Made by a program: the position numbers and the translations under genes. DNA of 64,000 bases from Symsagittifera roscoffensis (Eukaryota; Xenacoelomorpha; Acoela; Convolutidae). Where the stretch lies: the NCBI RefSeq assembly GCF_963678635.1, contig NC_087071.1:7455624-7519623 (forward strand), read 5' to 3'. Below are positions 25,257 through 37,188 of the stretch, in pieces (position 1 is the first letter of the stretch; every line of letters starts with the position of its first letter). A model generated the notes under the pieces. That model had not been told where the DNA came from and ran no database searches. It was given only the letters and a program-made list of their open reading frames with translations.

Positions 25257-25366
25257 GTACGATAATCCAAAGTCTATTTAAATGATACGAACAATTTTTA
25301 GTATAACAGATTTTTTTTTTACTATTTGTAATTTTCATCATATTTTTATCATCCCTAATATTGACA

Positions 25367-25471
25367 ATGTGCAAATGTGTAAAAAAGGCAATAATCACAT
25401 TCGCCTTAGCAACAATCCTTTTAATTCTTTTCATTGAAGAATACTACAATAAACATAAATCTTCCCACTAG
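25367..25471 (+). pseudogene. Env signal peptide, truncated by a stop (copy 1)
   Basis: ATG at 25367 opens 34 codons: short basic start (MCKCVKK) followed by ~16 hydrophobic residues (AIITFALATILLILFI), then a stop at 25469. Copy 2 encodes a matching AKKATILFALATVFFIIFI at about 52040-52090 but without an in-frame ATG. Its position directly before the env region and the conserved hydrophobic core indicate an ER-targeting signal. The stop separates it from the rest of Env in this copy. Confidence 0.65.
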
Positions 25472-28400
25472 AAAAAATCAATCAGATGACTTTCAAAAAT
25501 TGCTAACCATCAATCACAAAATTAGTCTTCACCGACATCATCTCAAGAAAAGCCAACAATACCTACAACTACCCAAAACCCCCAAACATCCACACGAATT
25601 TCTTTCCAAGATAATCCATACACTTTTGAAGAAAGACACGCTCGCTTATCCGAACCATTAGAACCAGTTCAGCGACAAGCACCCCTAAGTGAACCAACAT
25701 ATAACTTGTACCCCACATTACCACAAGAATTAAGTAGAATAAGAAACATTAGTCATAATCAAAATACAGTCGAAATGAATAGACAAATTATACATCCACG
25801 ACGAAACAGAAGTTTTCAAACCCCTAGAGTTCATTTTGACATACCCCAATCACCAACACCAACTACTCCAGAAATTTCAAGTAGTACATTGCCAAAAATT
25901 CCCACACTACTTTCACAACAGAGAACCTCAAATATACCCTCAGATTACTTAGGTTCAACACCAACATCTGAACAAATACGTGAAAATCCCTTTAACCCCC
26001 CCAATCCCACAACACGACTACCATATTGGACAACACACTCATATACACAAGGTGAACCAAACATAATAAACGACCCAATAGATATTTCTACGGATACAAC
26101 ACTATCATCACTACCAAAAACATTATCACTACCGTCAACACCATCATTAAGTCAAATTTCACCGATGTTTTCCCTTTAAATTTCCCAAATAACCTCGACG
26201 CTAGATATCGAGAACAATCATCAACAAATATACCTTTACGACTAGACTGGAATACATTCGTAGCACCCCCACCATTATTTGGACAACATCAAGCTAGTAA
26301 CCGACTCCACAGTTGGGCACTCAATAGACTACAATACAGACAAGATATCTACGAAGATATTCGTGAACACAATATTCAAATACTTCAACAAAATAGTCTC
26401 CAATTGAAATTCGAAATCACGATCAAACTTAATAATATTGTTCAACGTCCCTACCCATTAAATCCAACAAATATAACAGCTCAATCGCTACCACCACCAT
26501 TTAAAACAACTGAAGTAATATATAAATACGATAGATATACCAAAAACACAATTGGTTACATAACATTTTATAACCCATACTCAGGATTATCATACACATT
26601 TATATTCTAAAAATATTAACATTTCAACACATCTTTTTTCTAATATTTTCCGACCAGAACACAAATCCTTCTCCTCGCACAGGACCCCAGGATTTATTAG
26701 TAACACATTACGATTGTGAAGAAAACGAACAAAAAACACTACACAAATATGCAATAAATCAAGTATCACAATGCGAAACAGAACCACAAGCTATAGAAAC
26801 TAAAAATGTAATAGCAACACTGTATTCAAAAGCCCGAGCAACAACAGTCACAGGATAAAATTTACAGCAACATTTTCCGAAAAGAAAGTACACTGTTCAC
26901 AAGTTTCCAATGGAAATAAGAACCTACTTGATCACGAATCATTCTATCGAAGTAATAAAGAACGACTTTTACAGCTAAATCCCGATGATTGTAAAAACGA
27001 ACTACTCAGACTAAACATCACAAGAAATAGAAACACAGACAGGAAAATAGTAATTTTCCAAGTCTTTGCCGATTCTGTACACCAAGCACAGCTTGAAAGA
27101 TATCAAGGACATATAAAACTAGACGAAAAAAACCCATACAACGGCGCACACGGAAGATTAACTTACGACATACACGATAAACACTGGATACCACACATTG
27201 GAATAAATGACCCCTCAAACTGCAAAGCAGACACAAAAAATAAAGGATATCAAGAAATAATGTTTTTCGATTGGAAGTTACAACTCGAAAAAGTACAACT
27301 CACATGAGATTTATCAGATAACACAATGATCTATCAAGGAATTAGATTTTCTTGCAAAAATGATCAAGGTTATTGTGACCCTACAACACGGACACAAGCA
27401 ACAATTGTTTGGTTTCCCGAAGATACATGCACAACATTTCAAGTAGCAAAAATACACGCTCGAATGATAAAATTTCATGAAAAATATTTTATAGAATCAA
27501 TTCCATACGAACAAGTAAATCCATCCCGAAAACAAAGTAAAGATTTAAGAAATATTCATGATATAGAAAATAAATTAACACGTTTTCAAATATATCAAGA
27601 AACAGAAATTGCATGCAAATACAGAAATCCACTATATAAAACACAATATTCTGAAATACTTGTCGAATACGAAAAAGGTTTCGACATGACCACTGGAAAA
27701 ATTAAATTTGACCCTTATGCCACAGGTCACCCTCTAAATGAAGGAACATCATACATACCAGTTAATTTTCAAAAAAGCACAGGTCAACCTGGTGGAAAAC
27801 TATTGTGTAAGGAGATAGTATTTATCTTCATCAAGGTTCATTTGTACTACATTGAGGCACGTTTACAAGAACTATCACTAATGAATAACACCTATTTCGG
27901 TAATATTCATTACTATATTCAATTAGATATGAAGTTAGACTACACAATTAGTCGAATTTTTCAAGAAATGTCACTCTCCGATTTAGAAACACTTCACCAA
28001 TTATGTGAATTGGAAAGGACACAAATCCTGCAATCACTCGCACTAGCAGTACTAAAAATACCCTACGCAGGATACTTATTGTCAGGAAATAGATAAATTT
28101 TTCTAGACTACGAAGGAAATATTTTATGGTATTATACTTGTACCAAAAAAGTATCACCACTATATGTTTTTGAAGATAAACGTTGTTATAAAAGAATCCC
28201 TATATTCTATGAAAATAAAGTACATTTTGTCGACACACTTTCAAGACGAACATTTTTTTGGGATACCGCAGTCCCATGTGGATCAGAAAATAGCCTCAAG
28301 GTAGTACAATTGAATCCTGATGAAGATAAATACTATCTTCTTACACAATACCCTACGTTAATGTAATCACTCAAAAAATTTTCACCCGAAAGCATCAGAG

Positions 28401-29239
28401 CTATTGCTCGTAATCCAAATATTGATTTACAATCAATTGGAATATATTCTAAATCAGATGACCAACATCACATTAGAACACAACAATTTCAAGAATTATT
28501 AACACAAATGGACACAATACAAAGACAGTCAATTGACCAGAAATTAAGAAAACTTGCCAAAACCGCAGGATTTGCAGATAATTATACACAAGGTTATAGC
28601 GGATATTTTTAAGACATTAAAGACTATATATATTTAAACGGTGAAAAATACAGACCACAGGATATTTCACCTATACATATTTTCAGTTTTGTCTACCTAA
28701 AAAATGAAATTCTAGCTTTTCTAGGATGGCCCTATTACATCTTAGAAAAATTAACTATCTTATACGCAATGTTTAATTTTATAGGATTTCTTTTCTCACT
28801 CTTAAAAGGAATCTATAACACATGCGCTATACACACACAAGTAAACAGACAAGCAAGTGTAGCACGCATACTGTTTGCAGGATTTTTTGGAATTTTTTCA
28901 TCATCAATAAACAAAATACTTCTAGATGCACAAATAAAAGAATATAACACGAAAATATCCACAAGACAGAACACTTACGACGAAGAACACAATAATTTAG
29001 AGATAACACCTACCGCACCACAGTTGCCACCCCTACCACAAAACCATTCATTATCATTAGTTCCCCGTAATTTCCGAAACCTAGCAATCACAAATAATCC
29101 AAATTCTAGACCAAATATACCACAAAGCCCCATCCAACATATAATGACACATCATTCACAAAATGATAATACATACGAACAACTTATAGAACAACCTCAC
29201 ACCACCACTTTTCAGTCTCAAAATAATCATTTTTTTTAG
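25472..29239 (+). pseudogene. Envelope-like glycoprotein (copy 1)
   Basis: A discontinuous reading region collinear with copy 2 (52100-55651) and partly copy 3. Order: a Pro/Thr/Ser-rich N-terminal part (25580-26179); a conserved PPPLFGQH..LH.WALNRLQYRQ segment (about 26270-26345); a Cys-bearing part from about 26700; the longest open block, 27326-28096, with GYCDPTTRTQATIVWFPEDT and paired Cys; then an AGYLLSGNR, CYKRIPIFYENKVHFVDT, VPCGS stretch (28065-28290); a helical region; and a hydrophobic anchor around 28740-28830, followed by a polar tail. This is the layout of a membrane fusion glycoprotein. Breaks include stops at 26179, 26610, 26857, 27305, 28094, 28364 and 28610, and frameshifts. 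Virus-family affinity is unresolved. Confidence 0.7.
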
Positions 29240-29245
29240 CCCACG
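29226..29245 (+). promoter_or_regulatory. Splice acceptor overlapping env stop, before ORF X
   Basis: TTTTTTTTAG ends at 29239 and its TAG is also the env stop codon; the ORF X ATG follows at 29246. Copy 2 has CTTTTTAG ending at 55651 in the same context, followed by CCCACGAT. T-run plus TTTAG suits a nematode 3' splice site. Confidence 0.5.
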
Positions 29246-31024
29246 ATGAGCCGACAACTTGGATCCCTAGATCGCTCAAATTCCCACCCAGACAACCTCC
29301 AAACTCAAATCCCAATAATCCCACTTTTTGCTGTCCCACCACCCGATTTTCCGATTATTAATATATCATCGAGCACGAATTCTGATACTAACTCAGATAT
29401 TTCAGTTTTATACTCTATCTCTCAATTTAATAACCCTAATGTAGAAACCCCTGACGAATTTGCAGACTCCGAACCATCTCCATCAAATTATACTCAGAAA
29501 ACTCCTCAGTTTTTTCAAACCCCCCTTTTCAACCAATCCCAACAAATAATTCACTCCCATCCGTTTCCACTCCTTCTTATGCTTCGCAAGTGACCCCAAC
29601 CTATTCTCCACTTCATTCCGACAGATCATATAATCATTCCCCAGATACCCCCAAATTTCCCAGGAACTCGATAATTTTATTACCCTACAACAGTTAGTAC
29701 ACCCTAACACCCTCACAATACATCATCCACAATAGAATCCTCAAACCCACCTACTCCTACACCCTCCTCAGCTCACACTGCATCATTCACACAATCATCC
29801 ACATCCACCGAAACACCTAGTAGCACTCACCGAGCTTATCGCACTTTTAAACGAAAAATTCCCGAATCACCCATTCCCGACCAAACCCGGAACAGCCTGC
29901 GAATATATTAATCACCCGCAACACACAAACACGAAAAATTTTCTTTCAATCACCTTACCCTCATTTCCACAATATACATTAAACACACCTAACAATACTA
30001 ATGGCACGTAATTTTGTAGATGAACATGTTTTAATGCCAACACTTCATTGGACAGCTTATTATCATTTTACTAACCCCCTTTGCCTACCACTAACTAATA
30101 CTCATGACAGCATAGAAAAGAACAAAGACATGTTTTATAGACTGACTACAACACTAACACCTCGACAAATTTACTTACGTAACATTCACTGCACCCCGAG
30201 CTAACGAATTTACAATAGAATATTACGACCATAATATCATCCGACCTAATCAAGACCAATTTTTAGATGAAGAACGCTTCGCTAACCCGCAACTAACAGA
30301 TAATTTTTTCATCAAAACATCATACGTATTCACACTTAATATTTTTGATAGAAAGTATGATCACCTCATTTCAGAATCACTAGCTGATAATCAAGCTTAC
30401 GAAAGTTTCAATGACAAATTTCAGTTATTTTCACTAACCTTTCACTTTCTTTCACCACATGAACGCGATTTGCACTGTTCCCACGATATTATGTTACGCA
30501 CTAAACAAACCCACACATATACATACTATCGTTTTATACAAAATCATTTTGATTTGCATACCCCATCAAGACAACCTAACCATCGTTTTCAGTTTCTTAA
30601 CTCAAAGTACACGTCACCATTTTTCCTTAATTTTACATATTGCATCAAAGATACTAACCTCCACGGCATCCTCCGCAACTATGACCCAGTTACCCAAATG
30701 TATATATTTTGTCCCATCACGAAGACCTTTAATGCCGAAGAATCCAGACCCTTCCTTATCACGCATGAATCTATCCAGCCTATTGAAATACCATTATTAG
30801 AATTCATTCACAATACTAAATACAATCATAAAATAAATAACCTCATTCAAAACACACCTTACGAGTTTGCAGTACGCACTGAACAACTAAAAACCATTAA
30901 AGCACTTCAATTGCTTTGGCCACTGCTACAAACTAAAAACATCATACGCATACTAGCCAAATTACTAACAACATCAGATATGATACACGACATCTTCCCC
31001 CACGGTTTTTTCCCAGAAGGTTAA
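29246..31024 (+). pseudogene. ORF X: unrecognised protein downstream of env (copy 1)
   Basis: About 590 codons' worth of reading region between env and the 3' UTR. The N-terminal third (from the ATG at 29246, MSRQLGSLDRS) is Ser/Pro/Thr-rich, followed by QELDNFITLQQ in another frame and a basic RTFKRKIPESP motif at about 29845, resembling a nuclear-localisation signal. The C-terminal part is folded-looking: LHWTAYYHFTNPL (about 30045), FHFLSPHERDL, CSHDIMLRTKQTHTY, FLNFTYCIKDTN.HGIL, and a helical end (30470-31024 is open for 184 codons, stop TAA at 31022). Copy 2 has counterparts at 55658-57320, including the FKRK motif. Frameshifts at about 29590, 29720 and 30200, plus stops, break it. I recognise no family. 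Confidence 0.6.
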
Positions 31025-31027
31025 CAG

Positions 31028-31111
31028 GTAAGTATAATTTAAAATACTCTTCACTAATAAATTTAAATTAGTAGTAACCATTTTCTATCAATGTTTGATT
31101 TATATTTTTAG
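31028..31111 (+). other. Possible 84-base 3' UTR intron
   Basis: AACAG|GTAAGTATAA begins three bases after the ORF X stop and TATATTTTTAG ends at 31111. Copy 2 has TTCTAA|GTATGATT at the same point (57320) and CCCTTTTTAG at about 57396. Size and signals match a small nematode intron. Confidence 0.4.
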
Positions 31112-32594
31112 TCTTCACATCACGATCATCTACAAAACAGAAAAGAAAAATAAAAATACAAACTTGTTAAATTCTCTTAAAATTCGTTAATTTCTTCCAC
31201 TAAATAATGTAATAAAATACATACCAAATGTAGTAATTTTATCTATAAATTATTTCCCCATGAAGCAGTAAACTTAGTTACGATGAAAATTTATAATTTT
31301 AAATTTTCCCCAAACGCAGTAAAATTCAAATTCTAAGCAATAAATTGATGAAATGAGAAAGCAGTACTAACCTTTTCAAATATTTTCATTCACTCGCACT
31401 AGCATTCTATCCAAACTTGCACAGCTCGCCCACAAAGAATTGTTTAAATAATGATTTTAAGTTTCAAGTTTTCACACTCAACAACTCTAACACACGATAA
31501 CAAATTTCACACTTTCCTTTAACCCGGTTGGAAAGGAATTATATACTAAACCAAACTAACCAACGCAGCTTACTAAACACCACAAATCATAAAATAACAG
31601 CATGACTAAGAAAAGAAAACCAACGGTACCCAAACCGGATTGACTCAGTTTAAAACTGGAAAATTTATTCTTTTGAAGACTATTATAAAGTCTAAGAAAG
31701 AAATCATAAAACACAAAAAAGTCGCAAGACAAACCCATACCAAAAACAATTTGATTTTTGAAAAAAGGACACAACCAAAGAAACATAAGAAAGACCAACA
31801 TAAACCCAACATAAAACATTATCACATATCAGGACCTCTCAAAGAAACAGCATGAAATCATACTCCCACTCCTGGCCTAACCCACCAGAGAGGACGTCCT
31901 GAGCATGCTCTATAGCCGGCCTAACCCACCGCGCTCAATCCACGCTTTGTGACCACACCTCTATTTTTATTAAGAGGTACTCAAGGGTGAGTAACTCTTC
32001 AAAATAACCAAAGTAAAACAAAACGCTGAATAAAAATTGAATTAACATAATTTTATAAAAAGTAAATCATACTTTGCAGTATATAGATCAATACACAACA
32101 ACAAAGACGAACATCCAAAGACTAGATGATCCCATCACACTCGAACAAAAGAATGGCTTAGCACAACCGACATGCCGTCCACAATCACAACTCAAAGGAT
32201 TTAGAGTACGACTTGACTTCGCAGAAAAGGACTTCATTGAACTGGACCAATGACCACCTCGATGTTCAAGTATACGTACAGATCCGAGTTACAAGGCATC
32301 CTTTCCACACACGATCTTCACGCCCCTCCCAGACGAGGTTGCACACAAAACAAGTTCTCTACATAATACAGAAAAACCCGTCATAGCAAACCATTTTGAA
32401 ATCGGATTGATTTCATTGGGGATCACAGTCGTTGTCAAAAGCCGACGTAATAATTTCCTGACAATAATTCCAGCGTGCTGGAATTTCCTTATCCAAGAGG
32501 AACCGGACAAGAAAATGATGTTCACCAAATACCAACGTTCATCATCCATCCTTCAAATTGCAGAAAGATAATTCTAAAAAACTCTGTAAAACCC
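31112..32594 (+). other. Long 3' UTR of copy 1
   Basis: No conserved reading frame: the basic 71-codon frame at 31640-31855 is not kept in copy 2. Shared elements with copy 2 (57397-58710) include CTTTCCTTTAACCCGGTTG at 31513, AACCAACGCAGCTTAC, and a GC-richer patch with GGCCTAACCCACC repeated at about 31874 and 31919. A hairpin at 31957-31978 is listed separately. Confidence 0.55.
31957..31978 (+). promoter_or_regulatory. 3' UTR hairpin with compensatory change
   Basis: ACCTCT, a 10-base loop, AGAGGT. In copy 2 (58208-58227) the arms are ACTCT and AGAGT around a 10-base loop: one base pair is missing from both arms at once. A 5-6 bp stem is short, so chance is possible. Confidence 0.45.
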
Positions 32595-32608
32595 GGATGG
32601 GTGGAACC
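32595..32608 (+). promoter_or_regulatory. Polypurine tract
   Basis: GGATGGGTGGAACC lies immediately before the 3' LTR's TG. Copy 2 has GGATAGGTGGAGCC at 58711-58724. It would prime plus-strand DNA synthesis. Confidence 0.65.
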
Positions 32609-33003
32609 TGAACTAAACTACATTTTATAATTGGATAAATTGGATATTTTACCACTGTAAAATATTTAATATTAACCAATCATATTCCATCTAACTAACA
32701 ACCCACTTATTTGTAAGTGCTGAAATTACTTGTAATTTCAGCACCAGAGAGATTTGAATTTAACTTAGAAAATAGTTGCCTCTCCCGAGTACTTCAGCAG
32801 CCGCAACAATACTCTAGATCTAATGAGCCTAGCAGAGGCTAGTTAAACACCCTGAGACTAGTAGATATAAGAGTAAGATTAGGATCGGTATTAGACTAAG
32901 AAGTTGCACGAATCTATCCGGCCGAAAATAAGATAGCGTGACGAGCAGAGGGTGTACTCTATCCGAAATTACTCTATGAGTTAACCACATCGGTTCTAAC
33001 TCA
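32609..33003 (+). repeat. 3' LTR of copy 1
   Basis: 395 bases, TG...CA, collinear with the 5' LTR. Carries the perfect version of the GTGCTGAAATTA hairpin at 32717-32744 and CACTTA-TTTG-TAAGTG at 32704-32719. Followed directly by host-like sequence (CTTTGATAAACG). Confidence 0.95.
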
Positions 33004-33139
33004 CTTTGATAAACGTTTTTATATAGTATGAAAATGTATGACAACCGTTTTTTGTCAACGCGGGTTGTTTTTAGTTTGAATTTTATTTCAAAAAGAGTTA
33101 CTGCGTAATTCTCGAAAAAAAATGTGCGACATTACGTAC

Positions 33140-33257
33140 CTCGTACATGTCGGCAAGGAACGGCATGAATGCTGGTCTGAATACAAATCGCTTCACTTGT
33201 TCATCCACTTTGGTCCTATGCCAGTATAGCAACCACACTCCTCGCAAGTAGCGCATT
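33140..33257 (-). CDS. Host gene exon (118 bp), unrecognised protein
   Basis: On the minus strand, GTTTCAG precedes the exon at 33258-33264 and GTACGTAATG follows it at 33139. The exon starts with one base completing a codon and ends on a codon boundary, encoding RMRYLRGVWLLYWHRTKVDE and on to AFMPFLADMYE: basic and aromatic-rich. Its starting phase fits the end of the exon at 37189-37387. If the gene continues, the next exon must lie beyond the 3' LTR that starts 136 bases away, so copy 1 sits in its downstream intron or has cut the gene. I do not recognise the protein. Confidence 0.6.
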
Positions 33258-36200
33258 CTGAAACTCACTCATAGTCAGAGCCGTAATTAGAGCTCGGAAA
33301 ATCAATTGGGTCGACCTAAAAAAAAGGTCGACAAAATCCGCCCCCTCTCGAGAAAATCCTAGATTCGCTTCTGCTCAAAGTAGTCTAAATGTTTTCCTCT
33401 TCCGTCTCCTCCAAGGCGCTGATTTCACTCGTTAAAAACTGACTGATATACTCGCGCTGACTGATATAACCGCCGGTTTTAGTTAGGTCCTTATTAATAA
33501 GTTCGTTTTCAGTAGAAGAGTATCCCCAGGTTTTTTTGTAAGTGGATTTTTTGTGTGGGTTTCAAAGTAGGTTTGTGTATTCTAATTCAATTAATTATCT
33601 TTTTTTGTTGAATTCAAAACAGCTCGTATCAAGTCAGAAAAAACAAACTGCTCGTATCAATGCAAAATCCTGAATGATCTGGCTACCATTTACACTCAAT
33701 AAATTTTTTACATCTCAAAACACCAAAAAAAAGAAGGAATAATGCGTTTTGGAATTCACTATAATTGCTCCAGTTTTTCGTTTAATCTTCATTTCACGTT
33801 TTCCTTAGTGTACATGATAGTTTTTTTCACAAAAACTTCGAATGTTTGGAGTATGTTTTTTCGAGTTTTTAACAGATTTATTTTTGGAAATACAGAAGGA
33901 AACTCATAAAAACAGTTGACTTAAACGGAATAACGTGAAAAATATCAATCTCTGTCAATCAATGTTTTTTTTTCATTAAATTTTTCAACAAGGATTGCAA
34001 TCGTCAGTTGCAGGGTTCAGGATATCCCGGAGAGAGTTGCCTGGTCCCCGAATTGACCTACTTTGAACAATAATGCTTATCATAATATTTCATAAACAAA
34101 GTCGATGAAAAAAAAGCTAGTCATACGAATTTCAAACAATTTTGTGGCCTAATGAAACAAAAAAATTGGCAAAAAAGCTAACAAAACAATTTTCATATAT
34201 CAAAATTGTATGAGTAAAATTTTTTGATGGCCGCTCAAAAAATTAAAAAAAAAACTTTCAAAATTGCCAGAAAAATTATTTTCCACGTTTTTTTTGCAAG
34301 CCAATTTTGAATTTTTGTCTGCATAAAGTAGTCCTAGGATACACAAAAATGGTTTTTTTTTCTGCTTTCCCGGATAATTTTGTCCGCTCAAATTTAGCGC
34401 TCAAAAAGCGTATGACTTACATTTTTGTAAGATTATGCATGCGCTGAGCAATGCATGATCAATTGAAACTTCAATTTCAAAATTTTGTATCTCTGAAAAT
34501 GTTTGCAAAGTTTATAAGTTTGCTATTTACCTTGACTTGTCACTGTATAACATATGTTTTCATGTCATTTCTAATGCATTGTACTTTTAAGCGTGTCTAA
34601 TGTATGGTGACTCAAACTTTGAGTAACCGGTGTCTTTGCCACTTGTGTTCAGTTACGAACGCAACCCAAAAATTGGGAATTTAATTTGAAAAAAAGCACT
34701 TCTTAGTTTATGGAAAAGTGCTACTCATACAATTTCAATTTATGATAATCCTAAATGACTGACTTTTGATGCAGTTTGCTCTACTTATGAATTTGCTTGA
34801 AAAGTGTATGAATAACTTTCCAAAAATATTAAAATTATATGATTTGCCTTTTTGATCAAGCCGTGTAATTAGTAGATTTCCATTTTGCCAGATAACCTGT
34901 GGGTTTTCAAATTTGAGATGCATGGAGGCAGAAGGAAAATTAGCCCTCCCAACTGCAATTCTTAGTAGATTTTGCTTATTTACTTAAATAAAACTCAAAA
35001 AAAAAAATTGCACACCGAGCAAAAATTATTTCCTCATTAAATAATCAATTGGCTTTTTCTAAATTAAAGCCTACTTTGGGGCCTCCTGACTCTTAAAATT
35101 GTTGCTTTGTAGTTCATTGACCTTTCGTGCTACAAAAAATTACTATTTCGAAGAAAATCTTAAGAACGTCAAGTATTGGGAGAGGTTCGTTGTTTGCCGC
35201 GTTTACTGGGAACAGTTGATTAAATAACAGAGCAGAAAAGTAAAAGTTCCAACGTAATTTTTAATTGGGTTTTTGCAATGAAAAATTACCCCTCTGCTCT
35301 GATTTTTGGGCTCTTTATATTTTAAAAAAAGGAGGAAAAATTGTAATACAGAGTAAGAATTTCAAATAACAATTCCTGTGTCTTTCCCAATAAATGCCAG
35401 AGCAAGACATAGCCCCCAGTTGTGCTAGCGTGAAGGATCTATTACTAAAAAAATGAAAATTTAGCACGATCGATTTGATTTTCTGAGATGTCCTAAAGAC
35501 TAGGAAGACACTAGTTTTCAACGCTTGTCAGCTGTCAGTGCGGTGCAATCTGACTCTGAAAAAAAACGTAGCAATCGTTTGTTTGAAAAAAAAAACACGT
35601 TTGTTTAAAATTCCAAGGCGGTGGGGAAATTGAAAAAGAGAGCCAATCGTAAAGGGACTATACATAATACTTAAATGCAAATGAGCAACGTCATTTGTGT
35701 TAAATTTCATCAAAAGTTTGTCTGTAAGACCGACAAGGTAAATCATACCAATCGATTGTCTTTTCGATTGTAGTTTCAACTACTACCTCATTTGAACTTT
35801 TTTTGAACATTTACTTTAGTGTTGCTATAATTTATAGCAACACTGAGTAAATTTTCACTAGAATATTCAAATGAGAGAGTTGTTAAAAAGAGAAATAGAA
35901 AAAACATAACGAACTCATATTTTGCATGTTGAGGAAACAGTTTGAAAATATCGATGGCTGTGAACATAATTTTAACGTAACTAATACCGAAATATCCGTC
36001 AAGACATAACCAATTGCGAAATACTTACGAAAATAGATTGAGCCTGCTTGTATCAGGTCAAAGCCCTGAATGTTCCGATTGCCTTTTAAGGTCTAAATAA
36101 CATGAAAAAACTAAATGTAATGAAATCGAACGAATAAATCCCCCCCCCCCGACATGCCAAATTAAGTACAAGGTAATAAATTTCGCACCTAGAAATAATC

Positions 36201-37188
36201 AATTATGGCAAATAAACTTCCTCTAACTAAATTGGAATAATTTCTAAGACGGATTAACTCTCAGATTACGCTTTATTAGCGCAAAATACATCGCGCGTTT
36301 ATTTTGCCAAATGAGCCAAAATAGCAATCGTTAAGCCCAATTACTTTACAAAAATCGCAAGTGAGATAGGTTTTTTCCACTTTCCCCTCACATTTCAAGT
36401 TTTCCATTTTTATAATTGACTTGTGTTAATATGGCTGAACGCGTAATGTTACGAAGTAAGACATGAAGGACATATGTGTTCACAACAGTTAACTTGTTCA
36501 CCATGCAAAACTTCATTGCATTATGACAACGGACTATTAGTTTTCAAAATTTAAATTTAAAAGTGAGATGAAAAATTGAAAAGAGCCTTGAAATGTATTT
36601 TTTTAAATTTGAGCTTAGGAAAACTCCTTCAAAAGTGGCTAGTTATAAATTCGAAGTTTGTTTGAAGAAAAAACAGCCCGAGCGCAAATATTCCGTTTAT
36701 TGTCGTTACGAAAGTCGGAAGATCAAGAATTTAAGCGAGAGGTAAAACTAATTCCAAACGAATTTGGCGCGGTAATGAAGCTAACAAAAGTGAAAGACTT
36801 ATTCACCGTACTATACCTCGCAACATGACGTTTTTTTGCATAAACGTACATAAAGTATAAGCAAGAAAATTTGAAACATGAGGAAACAAAATATAAGAGC
36901 TTTAGTCCAAGCCATTGATCAAATGAACGAAAAAACTCATAAAGATGGTAAAACCTGACGACTTTTTTTCCAAAAAAATGGGATATAATGGACCCCCTCA
37001 TAAAATTACAAAAAAAAATGTTGAAAAATTGTTCATACGGCAATTTGCATGAAAAAAATCTTGCGCAAATTTGTTCAATTTTTCACGCTGAGACCTGTTT
37101 TTGTATTTAAGAACAAAAATTCATATCATTAGGCTTATATAAATCAATTTTCAGAAAAAAATCAAGAGGAAACTGAAAAAGAGCCCAC
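33258..37188. other. Intron-like, gene-poor sequence
   Basis: Low-complexity AT-rich DNA with many A and T runs, of the style seen in nematode introns and intergenic DNA. An 11-base C run is at 36140-36150. A minus-strand frame with a 12-base near-duplicate (TATATCAGTCAG twice) ends in TAG near 33387, but has no convincing splice context. Nothing else supportable. Confidence 0.5.

Larger units (their letters stand above)
8986..33003 (+). mobile_element. Copy 1: giant Ty3-type LTR retroelement with env (LINE-interrupted)
   Basis: Direct repeats of 403 and 395 bases, each beginning TGAACTAAAC and ending CTAACTCA, bound the element. Inside, in order, are a primer-binding-site candidate, a structured leader, gag, an aspartic protease (DSGA), RT (YLDD), RNase H, a DD35E integrase, an env-like region with signal peptide and membrane anchor, an extra reading region (ORF X), a long 3' UTR and a purine tract. 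RT-RNase H-integrase order and motifs indicate the Ty3/gypsy group. Removing the nested LINE (about 5.1 kb) leaves about 18.9 kb, well above the usual 5-10 kb. All coding regions carry stops or frameshifts. No target-site duplication is evident: the flanks read GAATC and CTTTG. Confidence 0.9.

Noticed and set aside
31640-31855. Basic 71-codon frame in the 3' UTR of copy 1
   Set aside because: The equivalent region in copy 2 is interrupted and not conserved at protein level.
33387-33480. Minus-strand frame ending ETEEENI-stop as a possible terminal host exon
   Set aside because: No clear acceptor, and it lies between two exons whose phases already fit; a stop there would exclude the 33140-33257 exon.
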